Below, piece after piece: positions 33,711 to 42,770 of a stretch of DNA of 46,322 nucleotides (position 1 is the first letter of the stretch; each line of letters opens with the position of its first letter). The notes beneath the pieces are model-generated. The model did not search any database. It was not told the DNA's origin and worked only from the letters and a program-made list of their open reading frames with translations. Both the position numbers and the translations under genes were made by a program. The DNA is from Sedimentisphaerales bacterium (GTDB lineage Bacteria > Planctomycetota > Phycisphaerae > Sedimentisphaerales > Anaerobacaceae). The DNA lies in the NCBI GenBank assembly GCA_016931715.1, contig JAFGEF010000004.1, positions 1 through 46,322 of the forward strand. The letters run 5' to 3'.

Positions 33711-34958
33711 TTAGGTTGCTGTGTTTTTATCTGCTTCCACAAAGCCTTGTTTAAGTAGATGACGGTTAATAAAAGTTTTATTCTGCAAATACAAATAACA
33801 CAACAAGTTGTTTTGGTTGTCGTGTTTTGTATTGCTGAATTTCATAAATACTTTCTGACCTTTGGTTTTTAACTGTAAAAATTCTATGGCTTGAGCTTTC
33901 TTTTCGGTTTTTTCCTTTATGCCTATTAGTCGAATTTTTAAACCATTGTCAAGTTCAAGCTCTGTAGGAGAAATAACTTTTTTAACACTATAATAATCCT
34001 GTCTTTTTCGGCTGTCGCCGTTAATTTTCGAGCCAAACTGTAATTTTCTGGGATCAATCTTCTTGTCGAATTTCACAGGGTCCTTAAAAATGTAAGGCAA
34101 ATTTTCTATTCTTTCTTTCCAGTCAATTTCATTCTTTACGTTTTGAATAAATTCGATGTCAAACTTATCAAAAAATCGTTTTTCTGCTAAACCGAGTTTT
34201 TCTTTTATGACAGGTATGAAGTTTGAGTTTATTTCATATCCCATCGAATTTCTTTCGAGGTTTTTTGCCGCCAGAGTTGTTGTCCCGCTCCCGACAAACG
34301 GATCCAATATTATATCATCGACAAAGCTGAACATTTTAATGAGTCGGCGGGGGATTTCTTCAGGAAACATTGCCAGATGGCTGTTTTGTTTTTCACCGGG
34401 GATATTCCAATGACCGGCAAAATACTGATTCCATTCTTCGGTTGTTAATTTTGATCTGTCTTTGATATCTCTTGGCACAGCTTTACAAATGCCAGGCTTC
34501 TTAAAGATTAGAATGAATTCATAGTCAATTTTAATAATGCCGTTTCTTGGATATGGGAAAGAACCCATAATTGTTGCACCACCAGTAGTGTTGCAGGTTG
34601 TAACCTTTTGCCAAATAATAGCACCCATATAATCGAATCCGACTGTTTCACAGAATTTAATTATTTCGGTACGAATAGGAATTATTTTATATCTGCCATA
34701 ATAAACAGACCTTGCAAACTGGTCACCGATGTTTATACATAATCGGCATCCGTCCTCAAGAATTCGAAAACACTCATTCCAAACGATATTAAGATTGTTT
34801 ATGTAAGCTTCATAGGTATCGTCAAAGCCAATCTGATTGCTGTTGCCGTAATCTTTTAATTGCCAGTAAGGAGGAGATGTTATGATAAGCTGAATAGATT
34901 TATCATCTATCTCAGTCATTTGTCTTGAATCACCGATTATAATTTTGTGTTTAGTCAT
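33711..34958 (-). CDS. type II DNA methyltransferase with C-terminal SNase-like domain
   Basis: Of 415 residues, about 1-255 form a beta-class amino-methyltransferase: TSPPYW (motif IV, about residues 28-33) precedes DPFVGSGTT (motif I, about 220), and GDS opens the protein. TSPPYW suggests N4-cytosine methylation, as in the CTAG enzymes paired with MjaI. The last 92 residues (DNA 33711-33989) look like a staphylococcal-nuclease/TNase fold: ELELDNGLKIRLIGIKEKTE, A.EFL..K..GQKVFMKF and LLCYLYLQNKTFINRHLLKQGFVEA. The usual DTPE and (Y)GR active-site parts are absent, so it is probably a binding or scaffolding domain. The gene and its partner look more A+T-rich than metG and polA. Confidence 0.83.
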   Translation of the reverse strand: MTKHKIIIGDSRQMTEIDDKSIQLIITSPPYWQLKDYGNSNQIGFDDTYEAYINNLNIVWNECFRILEDGCRLCINIGDQFARSVYYGRYKIIPIRTEIIKFCETVGFDYMGAIIWQKVTTCNTTGGATIMGSFPYPRNGIIKIDYEFILIFKKPGICKAVPRDIKDRSKLTTEEWNQYFAGHWNIPGEKQNSHLAMFPEEIPRRLIKMFSFVDDIILDPFVGSGTTTLAAKNLERNSMGYEINSNFIPVIKEKLGLAEKRFFDKFDIEFIQNVKNEIDWKERIENLPYIFKDPVKFDKKIDPRKLQFGSKINGDSRKRQDYYSVKKVISPTELELDNGLKIRLIGIKEKTEKKAQAIEFLQLKTKGQKVFMKFSNTKHDNQNNLLCYLYLQNKTFINRHLLKQGFVEADKNTAT

Positions 34959-35241
34959 AGATTATTAGTTTAGGCTAAGTCCGAATTTTTGCAAGAGTAT
35001 ATTGTTGGAAAAACACATGTTTTTTGATATTTAAATATGTTGCTGTGCCCATTAACATGGTATAGGTCTGAAATCGGCTTCGGAACCTGGCAAGCGGCTC
35101 AATAGAGCTCTTCAAAAAATAATTCACAAGAGGTTTATGATATTGAAAAGAAAAAAAACGAAGAACTGAAATCTAAAAAATAATCTGGTGGTACTCTAAC
35201 CTATATGCTATCGCTGATTAAGTGATAAATTCGCGTGATAT

Positions 35242-36285
35242 TTATTTTTTATTTATTTGCACTATGACTTTTTGGAAGACTTCTTCGACTGTGATGTTTG
35301 TGATGCTGTGGTTTGGATTGGCGCTTTTTATTTTTATTCCTCTGTCGTATGGGTCGCGTGCTACCATACATTCAGGGCGGCCGTAGGGAGCTATTCTTGC
35401 AGGATTGGACCAGCTATACATCATAACCAGCGGCGTGCCAAGCGCAGAAGCGATATGTCCCGGGCCTGTGTCGTTGCTTACAGCTAATTTTGCCATGCGC
35501 AAAAGCTCAACTAATTCTTTTAGTGACGTTTGGCCCGCAAAATTTATTATTTCTGTTTTTGCTAATTTACTTATTGTTTCAGCTTTATTTTTTTCGGAAT
35601 TACTTCCTGCTGTTATTATCGGATAGTCGTATTGCGAAGAAATTATGTCTGCTAATTGGGCAAATCGTTCTGCAGGCCAGCATTTAGTTTCGTGGGCTGA
35701 GCCGGGGATAAAAACGATGTATTTAAGCGGTTCAATATTATGAGTTTTTAAAAGTTTTTTTACAGAATCAAGGGCAGTTGGATTTGAAGGAATTACAAAT
35801 TCGACTTTATCATTTATCGCACCTGCGGCTTGTACCATTTTCAAGTACAAATCCACCAAATGGATGCAGTCGGAATTATGTTCGATTTTATCGGTATAGA
35901 AAAGGTGAGCGAATTCGCGTGCATTTGCTAAGCCGTAACGCTTTTTGCAGCCCGAAAGCCATGACATAAATGCAGTTCTGAAAAGTCCCTGAAAATCGAA
36001 AATTGCGTCGAATTTTTGCTGTCGCAATTGCTTAATTAGAGAATGAAGTGAGCCGAACGCTTTTTTATTTGATAGTGCCTGCCCTAAATGTTTGCGGTCG
36101 AAAAGGATGATTTCGTTAAGGTAAGGATGATTTTCGAGCAGCGGTGCGAATTCAGGCCGCACAAGCCAGCTTATTTTTGCATCGGGGAAACTCTTGCGCA
36201 GAGCCGCGAGAGCAGGCAGGGCAAGGACTATATCGCCCAATGCGCTCGGTTTCATTATCAATATGTTTTTCAGTTCATTCGGCAT
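35242..36285 (-). CDS. glycosyltransferase family 9 (heptosyltransferase-like)
   Basis: The 347-residue protein has the GT9 N-terminus LIMKPSALGDIVLALPALAALRKSFPDAKISWLVRP, the middle block YIVFIPGSAHETKCWPAERFAQLAD and the nucleotide-binding end LLRMAKLAVSNDTGPGHIASALGTPLVMMYSWSNPARIAPYG. These match ADP-heptose:LPS heptosyltransferases such as WaaC and WaaF, which build the inner core of lipopolysaccharide. It is not part of a visible LPS gene cluster, so the sugar donor is not certain. It stands between the restriction-modification pair and polA. The 283-bp spacer 34959-35241, upstream of the methyltransferase, has no gene. Confidence 0.88.
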   Translation of the reverse strand: MPNELKNILIMKPSALGDIVLALPALAALRKSFPDAKISWLVRPEFAPLLENHPYLNEIILFDRKHLGQALSNKKAFGSLHSLIKQLRQQKFDAIFDFQGLFRTAFMSWLSGCKKRYGLANAREFAHLFYTDKIEHNSDCIHLVDLYLKMVQAAGAINDKVEFVIPSNPTALDSVKKLLKTHNIEPLKYIVFIPGSAHETKCWPAERFAQLADIISSQYDYPIITAGSNSEKNKAETISKLAKTEIINFAGQTSLKELVELLRMAKLAVSNDTGPGHIASALGTPLVMMYSWSNPARIAPYGRPECMVARDPYDRGIKIKSANPNHSITNITVEEVFQKVIVQINKK

Positions 36286-36445
36286 AAAAGCAGGATTTTA
36301 AACGAAATAGCAGGCAGAGGCAATCACAATACACAAAATCATGGCAAAATATGTCGCTGCTATGGCTAAAAGGACAAAGCAATCTCTCAACATGCGGTTT
36401 AGATTGTGGCGTAAGCCATCCTGTGGACAGCGTCTTCTTCCGGAA

Positions 36446-36483
36446 TGCTCGCAATGACAATAATATAAGTTTCAATGCTTGAC
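36446..36483. repeat. 38-bp direct repeat, copy 1
   Basis: These 38 bases (starting TGCTCGCAATGACAATAATA) occur again exactly at 36625-36662. Both copies are preceded by TTCCGG and end in TTGAC. The unit resembles dispersed repeats common in intergenic DNA of this group. Confidence 0.85.
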
Positions 36484-36571
36484 GGGTGGCAGCTTCAAGC
36501 ACAGCTTGGAGATGGTTCGGTATGAGTTCACCATCCCCATCCTGAAAAAAATCAGGATGAGGATGCCACCC
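36484..36571. repeat. palindromic element GGGTGGCA...TGCCACCC
   Basis: GGGTGGCA (36484-36491) and TGCCACCC (36564-36571) are inverted repeats that bracket an 88-bp unit; the unit contains the hairpin CATCCTGA/TCAGGATG near its right end. It lies between the two 38-bp direct repeats. The spacer 36286-36692 holds these repeats and no gene. Confidence 0.6.
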
Positions 36572-36624
36572 ATTATTTCAGGAAGCTAAGTTTCTTTCGC
36601 ATACATCCTGAAAATCTGTTCCGG

Positions 36625-36662
36625 TGCTCGCAATGACAATAATATAAGTTTCAATGCTTGAC
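36625..36662. repeat. 38-bp direct repeat, copy 2
   Basis: This is an exact second copy of the 38-bp unit at 36446-36483, 179 bp downstream. Its last bases supply most of the -35 hexamer of the putative polA promoter. Confidence 0.85.
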
Positions 36663-36686
36663 ATAAGGGCATAAGGTTAATAAAGT
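36658..36686 (+). promoter_or_regulatory. putative polA promoter giving a leaderless transcript
   Basis: TTGACA (36658-36663) and TAAAGT (36681-36686) are 17 bases apart. Transcription would start at about 36693, which is the A of the polA ATG, so the mRNA would have essentially no 5-prime leader. No good ribosome-binding site is present, which agrees with that. Confidence 0.45.
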
Positions 36687-36692
36687 GGTGTT

Positions 36693-39419
36693 ATGTCAAA
36701 AAAGCTGTATATAATTGATGGACACGCACATATTTACGCGGCGTATTTCGCCCCGATGCAGCAGAGGCTTACAAGCCCTTCGGGTGAGCCGACAAAAGCG
36801 GTATATATTTTTACCCAAATGCTTGTCGGGCTGATACAGAGGCAGAAGCCCGATATGTTAGTTGTTACTATGGACAGCAAAGCTCCGACTTTCAGAAGCG
36901 AAATATATCCTGATTACAAGGCGCATCGTCCTCCTATGCCGGAAGATATGCCCAAACAGATAGAGCGAATCGAGCAGATTTTGAACGCGATGAAAATCCC
37001 GATTCTTCGCATTGACGGCTTCGAGGCGGATGACATAATCGGGACGCTATCGAAGAAAGCCGCTGCGGATGGATACGATTCTTTTATCTGCTCGAAGGAC
37101 AAGGACCTGCTCCAGTTAATTGATGACAATATCAGACTGTACGATGTCAAGGCAGATACAATCATGGACGAAAAAGCCATGATTGAGAAAATAGGCGTCA
37201 AACCTGAACAGTTTATCGATTGTCTTGCTTTGCAGGGTGACACTGCGGACAATGTTCCAGGCGTACCTGATGTGGGACCGAAAACAGCTATTGACTGGAT
37301 TCAGAAATACGGCTCTATTGAAAATCTTTACGAGCATATCGATGAGATAAAAAGCAAGCGTGGCGATAACCTGCGGCAGTTTAAAGACAAAGCCATGATG
37401 AGCAGGACGCTTGTTACAATCAAATGCGATGTGCCAATCGAAATCGATTATAAGGCGTATGAATTGCAGAAATACAATGATGTAGAATTGACCAGAGTTT
37501 TTAATGAGCTTGGATTCACCCGTCTTCTTGCGCAGCTCGGACTTGAGAGCGGCAAGTCTGCATCAATACAGGGACTTTTTCAGACGGAAAAGAAAAAGGA
37601 TACACCTGAATCCAAAAGCGCAGAGAAGAATTATCAGTTAATAGATACTCAGGAGAAATACGATATATTTCTTAACGAGCTGAAAAAGCATAAGTTATTT
37701 GCAGTCGATACCGAAACGACATCTGTCAATCCGATGCGTGCGGAGCTTGTTGGAATCAGCTTTTCCTGGCAGGCATATACAGGTTATTATCTTGCGATTA
37801 AAGCTCCGCTTGGCATGAAGCATCTGGATGTGAACGCTGTAAGGAAAACTCTTGCCCCGATACTTGCAGATAGTGACATTAGGAAAATAGGTCAGAATAT
37901 TAAATACGATATGCTTGTACTGCAAAATGCCAAAATGCCTGTAAAAGGGATTTATTTCGATACGATGGTTGCATCTTACTGCCTTGAGCCGGAGCGAAGT
38001 CATTCGATGGATAATATGGCGAAGGATTTTCTCGGTTACGAGTGCATACCGATTTCGGCTCTTATCGGCAAAGGCAAAAACCAGCTAACTTTCGATATGG
38101 TCGATACAAGTGCTGCGTGTGATTATTCAGCAGAGGACGCGGACGTTACTTATCGCTTGTATTTATATTTTAAGGAAAAGCTGGATGCCGAGCCGAAATT
38201 AAAGAAGCTTTTCGAGGAGCTTGAAATGCCGCTGGTGCCTGTTCTGGCGGTGCTGGAATATAACGGTGTTTCGCTCGATACCGATATGCTGCGAAAAATG
38301 TCAGGTGAAATCGCTCAGGAACTAAAAGGTATAACCGATAAGATTTATAAGTTGACGGGAGAGGTATTCAATATTGATTCTCCTAAACAGCTTGCAGAAG
38401 TACTTTTTGGGAAGCTCAATCTGCCGCCGGTTCGCGTCACCAAGTCGGGACAGAGCACAGACGCTGCCGTACTCGAGCAGCTTGAAGGGCAGCATCCGGT
38501 TATCGGGTACCTTCAGCAATACCGCATGCTGACGAAGCTGCAAAGCACTTATATCGAAAAACTTCCATCCCTTGTGAACGTAAAAACGTCGCGCGTGCAT
38601 ACCTCATTTAATCAGACAATAACCGCTACCGGCAGGTTAAGTTCGAGCGACCCGAATCTTCAGAATATCCCGATTAAAACAGAACTCGGGAGCAAAATTC
38701 GCTCGGCGTTTGTCCCTGCAAGCAAAAACGATCTGATTCTGAGCGCTGATTATTCTCAAATCGAGCTGCGTCTGCTGGCGCACTTTTCGAAAGACAAAGC
38801 TCTTATGGCGGCGTTCGAGCAGGATCGTGACATTCATGCTTTTGTCGCTTCGCAGATTTATAACTGCCCGATAGAGCAGGTGACGGGCGAAATGCGTTCA
38901 CGATGCAAAGCGGTAAATTTCGGAATTATTTACGGTCAGGGTCCTTTCGGACTGTCACGAACTATCGGGATAAGCCAGGCGGATGCGAAAAAGTTCATAA
39001 CGGATTATTTCGCACGATACAGCTCTATTCGTGCTTTTTTCGATGAATGTATAAAAAATGCAAAGCAGACAGGTTATGCGGAAACCATTATGGGACGCAG
39101 GAGGGCGATTGCGGACTTGAGCAGCAGAAATGCCGGCAAGCGTTCTCAGGCGGAGCGTCTTGCTGTTAATACAGTAATCCAGGGTTCGGCGGCGGATTTG
39201 ATTAAAGTTGCTATGATAAAAATTCAGAGTAAAATCGAGGGTGACAATTTACCGCTTAAAATGATATTGCAGGTTCATGACGAGCTTGTTTTTGAGCTTC
39301 CCGCTGCTGATGCGCGAAAGCACGCGAAATGGATTCAGTCGGAAATGTCTGGTGCAATAAAACTTGATGTGCCGCTAAAGGTCGATATTGCAATCGGTCC
39401 GAGCTGGCAAAAAGGGTAG
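36693..39419 (+). CDS. polA: DNA polymerase I
   Basis: A full-length 908-residue family A polymerase. It has a 5-3 exonuclease domain (about 1-290; TAVYIFTQ, FEADDIIGTLSKKA, SKDKDLLQL and a helix-hairpin-helix near GVPDVGPKTA), a 3-5 proofreading domain (about 315-500; DTET near residue 339, NIKYD and YSAEDAD, all retained) and the polymerase domain (about 540-908; DYSQIELRLLAHFS near 685, FGIIYGQGPFGLS and VHDELVFE near 861). Retained DTET and DAD residues indicate active proofreading, unlike many polymerases of this family in other phyla. It acts in lagging-strand maturation and repair. Confidence 0.97.
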   Translation: MSKKLYIIDGHAHIYAAYFAPMQQRLTSPSGEPTKAVYIFTQMLVGLIQRQKPDMLVVTMDSKAPTFRSEIYPDYKAHRPPMPEDMPKQIERIEQILNAMKIPILRIDGFEADDIIGTLSKKAAADGYDSFICSKDKDLLQLIDDNIRLYDVKADTIMDEKAMIEKIGVKPEQFIDCLALQGDTADNVPGVPDVGPKTAIDWIQKYGSIENLYEHIDEIKSKRGDNLRQFKDKAMMSRTLVTIKCDVPIEIDYKAYELQKYNDVELTRVFNELGFTRLLAQLGLESGKSASIQGLFQTEKKKDTPESKSAEKNYQLIDTQEKYDIFLNELKKHKLFAVDTETTSVNPMRAELVGISFSWQAYTGYYLAIKAPLGMKHLDVNAVRKTLAPILADSDIRKIGQNIKYDMLVLQNAKMPVKGIYFDTMVASYCLEPERSHSMDNMAKDFLGYECIPISALIGKGKNQLTFDMVDTSAACDYSAEDADVTYRLYLYFKEKLDAEPKLKKLFEELEMPLVPVLAVLEYNGVSLDTDMLRKMSGEIAQELKGITDKIYKLTGEVFNIDSPKQLAEVLFGKLNLPPVRVTKSGQSTDAAVLEQLEGQHPVIGYLQQYRMLTKLQSTYIEKLPSLVNVKTSRVHTSFNQTITATGRLSSSDPNLQNIPIKTELGSKIRSAFVPASKNDLILSADYSQIELRLLAHFSKDKALMAAFEQDRDIHAFVASQIYNCPIEQVTGEMRSRCKAVNFGIIYGQGPFGLSRTIGISQADAKKFITDYFARYSSIRAFFDECIKNAKQTGYAETIMGRRRAIADLSSRNAGKRSQAERLAVNTVIQGSAADLIKVAMIKIQSKIEGDNLPLKMILQVHDELVFELPAADARKHAKWIQSEMSGAIKLDVPLKVDIAIGPSWQKG

Positions 39420-39440
39420 TGCTCTGAAACTTATCAATTG

Positions 39441-39492
39441 CAGGCTGTGTCGCGGGCATCTTGCCCGCGAATCGAGGGCGGGACGCCCTCGA
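39441..39492. repeat. double palindrome (CGCGGGCA family copy 3 plus TCGAGGGCG stem)
   Basis: CAGGCTGTGTCGC (39441-39453) is also found at 4194-4206. Its CGCGGGCA-TCT-TGCCCGCG stem (39451-39469) is followed by a second perfect stem TCGAGGGCG-GGA-CGCCCTCGA (39472-39492). This sits 22 bp after the polA stop and could terminate it. A TTCGCCTTCGGCTCAGCATGA-like tract follows. Otherwise 39420-39685 is gene-free. Confidence 0.7.
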
Positions 39493-39685
39493 CCCAACAG
39501 ATGCTTCGCCTTCGGCTCAGCATGACAGGTTATCATATTAAGCGTTACAGAGCGGTAGGAATATCAGTATAAGTTTTCAGGTTGTTTTTAATTGATATTT
39601 TTATTAAAAAGATGTAAATTATAATAAGTAAAGTAACTGTCTTATAAAAAAATTTGAGGAAATAAATAATAATGTGGAGGTTACT

Positions 39686-40831
39686 GTGAATAGTAGTAAG
39701 AGCGAATCGAAAAATAGAAAACAAAAACATATCTGTTTAATGCTTATTTTAATATTATTTTTAACCTTATCTATTTCTATAAATGGATGTTCCAGGAAAA
39801 AAACTTCGGAGACTTACGATGTAAAAATTCTTGTACTTGATAACTGTGGTGGTGACAATAATACCGAAACGCCGCCATCCGGGGATGAAGTATTAATGCT
39901 GGATTCTAAGGGTAATATTCTGAAAAAAATCAGCGGCTTTCAGGTTAAAGACAGTTATCACGCAAACAGGGCGATATCTGTTTCTGAAGATGGACGTTTT
40001 TTTGCTGTTTGTGAAGAAGCTGCAAATAAGCTGTCAATATACGAAACATCCACCGGCCTGGAATACTGGTCAGCAGTCTGGCCTGAAAAGTCTGTTCATT
40101 CGGCAATATTTTTCGGTAATACGTTGTATGCGGTGAATCAGACTACTGTTATGGCTCTTGACCTCAATAAAAAGAGCATAAATGAAATTAACCGGTTTTG
40201 GGAGGGAGTATGGCTTGATTTTGCTTTTGATAAGAAAAATGACTGTCTTTGGGCAGTTGGACTTAACGTAAGAAAATACAGCATGGATTTTAAGCGTCTA
40301 TTAATGATAGGCTCAATTTTGGGTGACAAATCGGTAGCCGGGGTCTTTTCGGTTGATATTGCATCGGACGGTTCTGTCTGGGCTGCTGCCGGAGATGTTG
40401 TTCAAATGGACGGGCTTGAAAATCAATTACTGAAAATCTCGCCCGATGATGGTAATATTGTTAAGACTATAAAACTGGATATTTGTCCATCCTGTATTCG
40501 TGTCGATAAATCTGATGACAGTGTCTGGATTACCGGCATAAAGTCGGACAAAGACTATAAAAAAATCGTTGAAGAATGGCCGGAAACCCTTACGGAATTA
40601 GATGAAGTGATTGAAACAGATGTTATAACATACACTCATAAATATAATTCGAACGGAGATCGAATAATCGAATCTGAAAAAGGCGGCTATTCTCTTGTCA
40701 TAGATCCGTCAGATAAGTCTGCCTGGATTGCCGGGCATGACAGTATAATTCACTTCTCGAATACCGGTGATATAATTGACGAATATAAAAATGTCTCCAA
40801 ACGGCAGAAATGGATTGCTCTTGTAAAATAA
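39686..40831 (+). CDS. propeller-type lipoprotein, unknown function
   Basis: The 381-residue product has a lipoprotein signal peptide with a hydrophobic run LMLILILFLTLSISINGC; the lipobox is SINGC. The mature part shows repeated strand-turn units with SVSEDGRFFAVCEE, DIASDGSVWAAAGD, VDKSDDSVWITG and IDPSDKSAWIAG, typical of a beta-propeller of the NHL/SMP-30-like kind. Its ligand is unknown. The GTG at 39686 is preferred: GGAGG lies five bases before it (39676-39680), whereas an upstream GTG at 39674 has no such site. A second lipoprotein gene follows after 11 bp. Confidence 0.7.
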   Translation: MNSSKSESKNRKQKHICLMLILILFLTLSISINGCSRKKTSETYDVKILVLDNCGGDNNTETPPSGDEVLMLDSKGNILKKISGFQVKDSYHANRAISVSEDGRFFAVCEEAANKLSIYETSTGLEYWSAVWPEKSVHSAIFFGNTLYAVNQTTVMALDLNKKSINEINRFWEGVWLDFAFDKKNDCLWAVGLNVRKYSMDFKRLLMIGSILGDKSVAGVFSVDIASDGSVWAAAGDVVQMDGLENQLLKISPDDGNIVKTIKLDICPSCIRVDKSDDSVWITGIKSDKDYKKIVEEWPETLTELDEVIETDVITYTHKYNSNGDRIIESEKGGYSLVIDPSDKSAWIAGHDSIIHFSNTGDIIDEYKNVSKRQKWIALVK

Positions 40832-40842
40832 AGGTAAAAAAA

Positions 40843-41397
40843 ATGAAAAAAATAGTTTTGATTATTTTGCTGCTGCTGAATATTTCCTGCACAAGCCCGG
40901 AACCGGTTATTCTTTTTCCTGCGGATGCTTTCTTAAAGGAAAGTTACGAGGCAAGAAGCTTTCTGAAAAGGTCTTTTTCTTCACTTCCTGAAGGTGCAAA
41001 TTTGAAAACGCCTGCAGATGCGGTCAATGTGCTTGATGTGAACTGGCCCGGTGATGCTCTGACGGCAAGCGTAGCAGAAAATCAGCCATGGAGAAGGCAC
41101 TCTCATTATCATTTCATACTCGACCTTAGTAATACTGAACTTGCGGCGTATAAAGAAAATGTTTCATCTGCGATGACTGCTTCTGTTCTGCTGGATTTTT
41201 ATTTTTCGAGACTGACCAGGCTGGATTTTAAAATTGCAGGTGAGAATCATACATTTTTATCCCATCCGATTCAATTTGCAGGCAATACCTGGTTCAAAAA
41301 TAACTGCAATATAGTAATAACCGGAAGTGTCTATATAAATGTCGAATATAAAGACGCATTTATAACTGCCGATATTTCTGAAATCTACGAACAATAA
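40843..41397 (+). CDS. small lipoprotein, unknown function
   Basis: The 184-residue product starts MKKIVLIILLLLNISC, a lipoprotein signal with lipobox NISC. The rest (about 20-184) is a probably beta-rich soluble domain with no motif that I recognise. It starts 11 bases after the propeller lipoprotein and is likely made with it, so the two may form one envelope complex. An in-frame start 33 bases upstream would hide the signal peptide and overlap the previous gene, so it is not used. Confidence 0.65.
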   Translation: MKKIVLIILLLLNISCTSPEPVILFPADAFLKESYEARSFLKRSFSSLPEGANLKTPADAVNVLDVNWPGDALTASVAENQPWRRHSHYHFILDLSNTELAAYKENVSSAMTASVLLDFYFSRLTRLDFKIAGENHTFLSHPIQFAGNTWFKNNCNIVITGSVYINVEYKDAFITADISEIYEQ

Positions 41398-41414
41398 TCA
41401 AAGAAAACACATTC

Positions 41415-41443
41415 TTGACGTTTCTGATTCCCGGAATTAGAAT
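41415..41443 (+). promoter_or_regulatory. near-consensus sigma-70 promoter for dapL
   Basis: TTGACG (41415-41420) and TAGAAT (41438-41443) are 17 bases apart, each matching five of six consensus bases. Transcription would start near 41450, leaving about 88 nt of leader before the dapL ATG and driving the dapL-folK/dNK-panC-panD-lgt series. Confidence 0.6.
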
Positions 41444-41537
41444 AGCCGCTTTGTTATTTGAGTTGATTTATTGATTGAATTGATTAGGGGATTAGTTTCG
41501 TTCAATAATTCTTTTTTTCCTGTTTTTGAGGTTTTTT

Positions 41538-42770
41538 ATGACAATAATTAACGAAAATTTTCTGAAATTACAGGCCGGATATTTGTTTCCGGAGATAGGC
41601 AAAAGAAGACGTGCTTTTCAGGCGGCCAATCCCAATGCCAAAATTATAAGCATGGGAATTGGCGATGTAACCCAGCCTCTTGCGCCGGCGGTTATTGAGG
41701 CGATGAAAATAGCAGTGGAAGAGATGGGACGCAAAGAAACTTTTCATGGCTACGACGATGAAGGAATAGGTTATAAGTTTTTAAGAGAAGCTATAAGACA
41801 AAATGATTTTAAAGCTCGCGGAGTTGACATCGATATCGATGAAATTATCGTCAGTGACGGAGCCAAATGCGATACAGGCAATATTCAGGAAATTTTTGGT
41901 TTAGATAATGTAATAGCAGTAACAGACCCGGTTTATCCGGTCTATGTGGATACGAACGTGATGGCAGGCAGAACAGGCACGGCGGCAGGGCAGGGCAGGT
42001 ACAACGGGATCGTTTATATGCCCTGTACGGAGAAAAACAATTTCGTGCCTGAACCGCCGAAGGAAAAAGCTGACTTGATATACTTGTGCTTTCCAAACAA
42101 TCCTACAGGCGCTGTCGCGACTAAAGAACAGCTCTCGAAATGGGTCGATTATGCAAAAAAACATAAGTCGATAATTCTTTTCGATGCTGCCTATGAAAGA
42201 TATATTTCTCAGCCTGATATTCCGCACTCGATTTACGAGGTCGCGGGCGCAAAAGATGTAGCGATTGAATTTCGCAGCTATTCGAAGACATCCGGTTTTA
42301 CCGGTGTGCGTTGTGCATTTACCGTAATACCAAAGCAATTGAAAGCATATACAAAAGTCGGACAGCCTGTCGAGGTTTGCCCGGTTTGGAAAAGACGCCA
42401 ATGCACGAAGTTTAACGGCGTGTCTTATATCACACAGTGCGGAGCAGCGGCGATTTACTCTGAAAAGGGCAAAAAGCAGGTTCAGGAAACAATTGATATT
42501 TATATGAAGAATGCCTCGCTGATTCGTAAAACACTGAGCGAAATCGGATATACAGTTTATGGCGGCGTCAATGCTCCTTATATCTGGCTTAAAACTCCTG
42601 AAGGTACAGGCTCGTGGGAATTTTTCGATAAGCTTCTTAAAGAAGCTCATGTTGTAACGACACCCGGCGCAGGATTCGGCGCCGCCGGTGAAGGTTATGT
42701 CAGGCTGACTGCGTTCGGACTGCCTGAAAATGTTAAAGAAGCTCTTGAACGAATAAAAGCAATTTCATAA
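41538..42770 (+). CDS. dapL: LL-diaminopimelate aminotransferase
   Basis: A 410-residue PLP enzyme that converts tetrahydrodipicolinate directly to LL-diaminopimelate in lysine and peptidoglycan synthesis. It shows the DapL-type start [76 protein letters not shown] and the lysine site [12 protein letters not shown] (K near 250). This variant of the pathway is typical of Chlamydiae, Planctomycetes and plants, and supports the PVC assignment. The ATG at 41538 follows TGAGG with a 6-base T-run. Its stop overlaps the next start by one base (TAATG). Confidence 0.95.
   Translation: MTIINENFLKLQAGYLFPEIGKRRRAFQAANPNAKIISMGIGDVTQPLAPAVIEAMKIAVEEMGRKETFHGYDDEGIGYKFLREAIRQNDFKARGVDIDIDEIIVSDGAKCDTGNIQEIFGLDNVIAVTDPVYPVYVDTNVMAGRTGTAAGQGRYNGIVYMPCTEKNNFVPEPPKEKADLIYLCFPNNPTGAVATKEQLSKWVDYAKKHKSIILFDAAYERYISQPDIPHSIYEVAGAKDVAIEFRSYSKTSGFTGVRCAFTVIPKQLKAYTKVGQPVEVCPVWKRRQCTKFNGVSYITQCGAAAIYSEKGKKQVQETIDIYMKNASLIRKTLSEIGYTVYGGVNAPYIWLKTPEGTGSWEFFDKLLKEAHVVTTPGAGFGAAGEGYVRLTAFGLPENVKEALERIKAIS

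Noticed and set aside
36446..36662. CRISPR array
   Set aside because: Only two repeat copies, 38 bp each, with a 141-bp palindromic interval and no cas gene.
41901..42650. 249-codon minus-strand frame
   Set aside because: It is antisense to dapL, whose motifs are unambiguous; the antisense peptide is Cys/Arg-rich without a motif.
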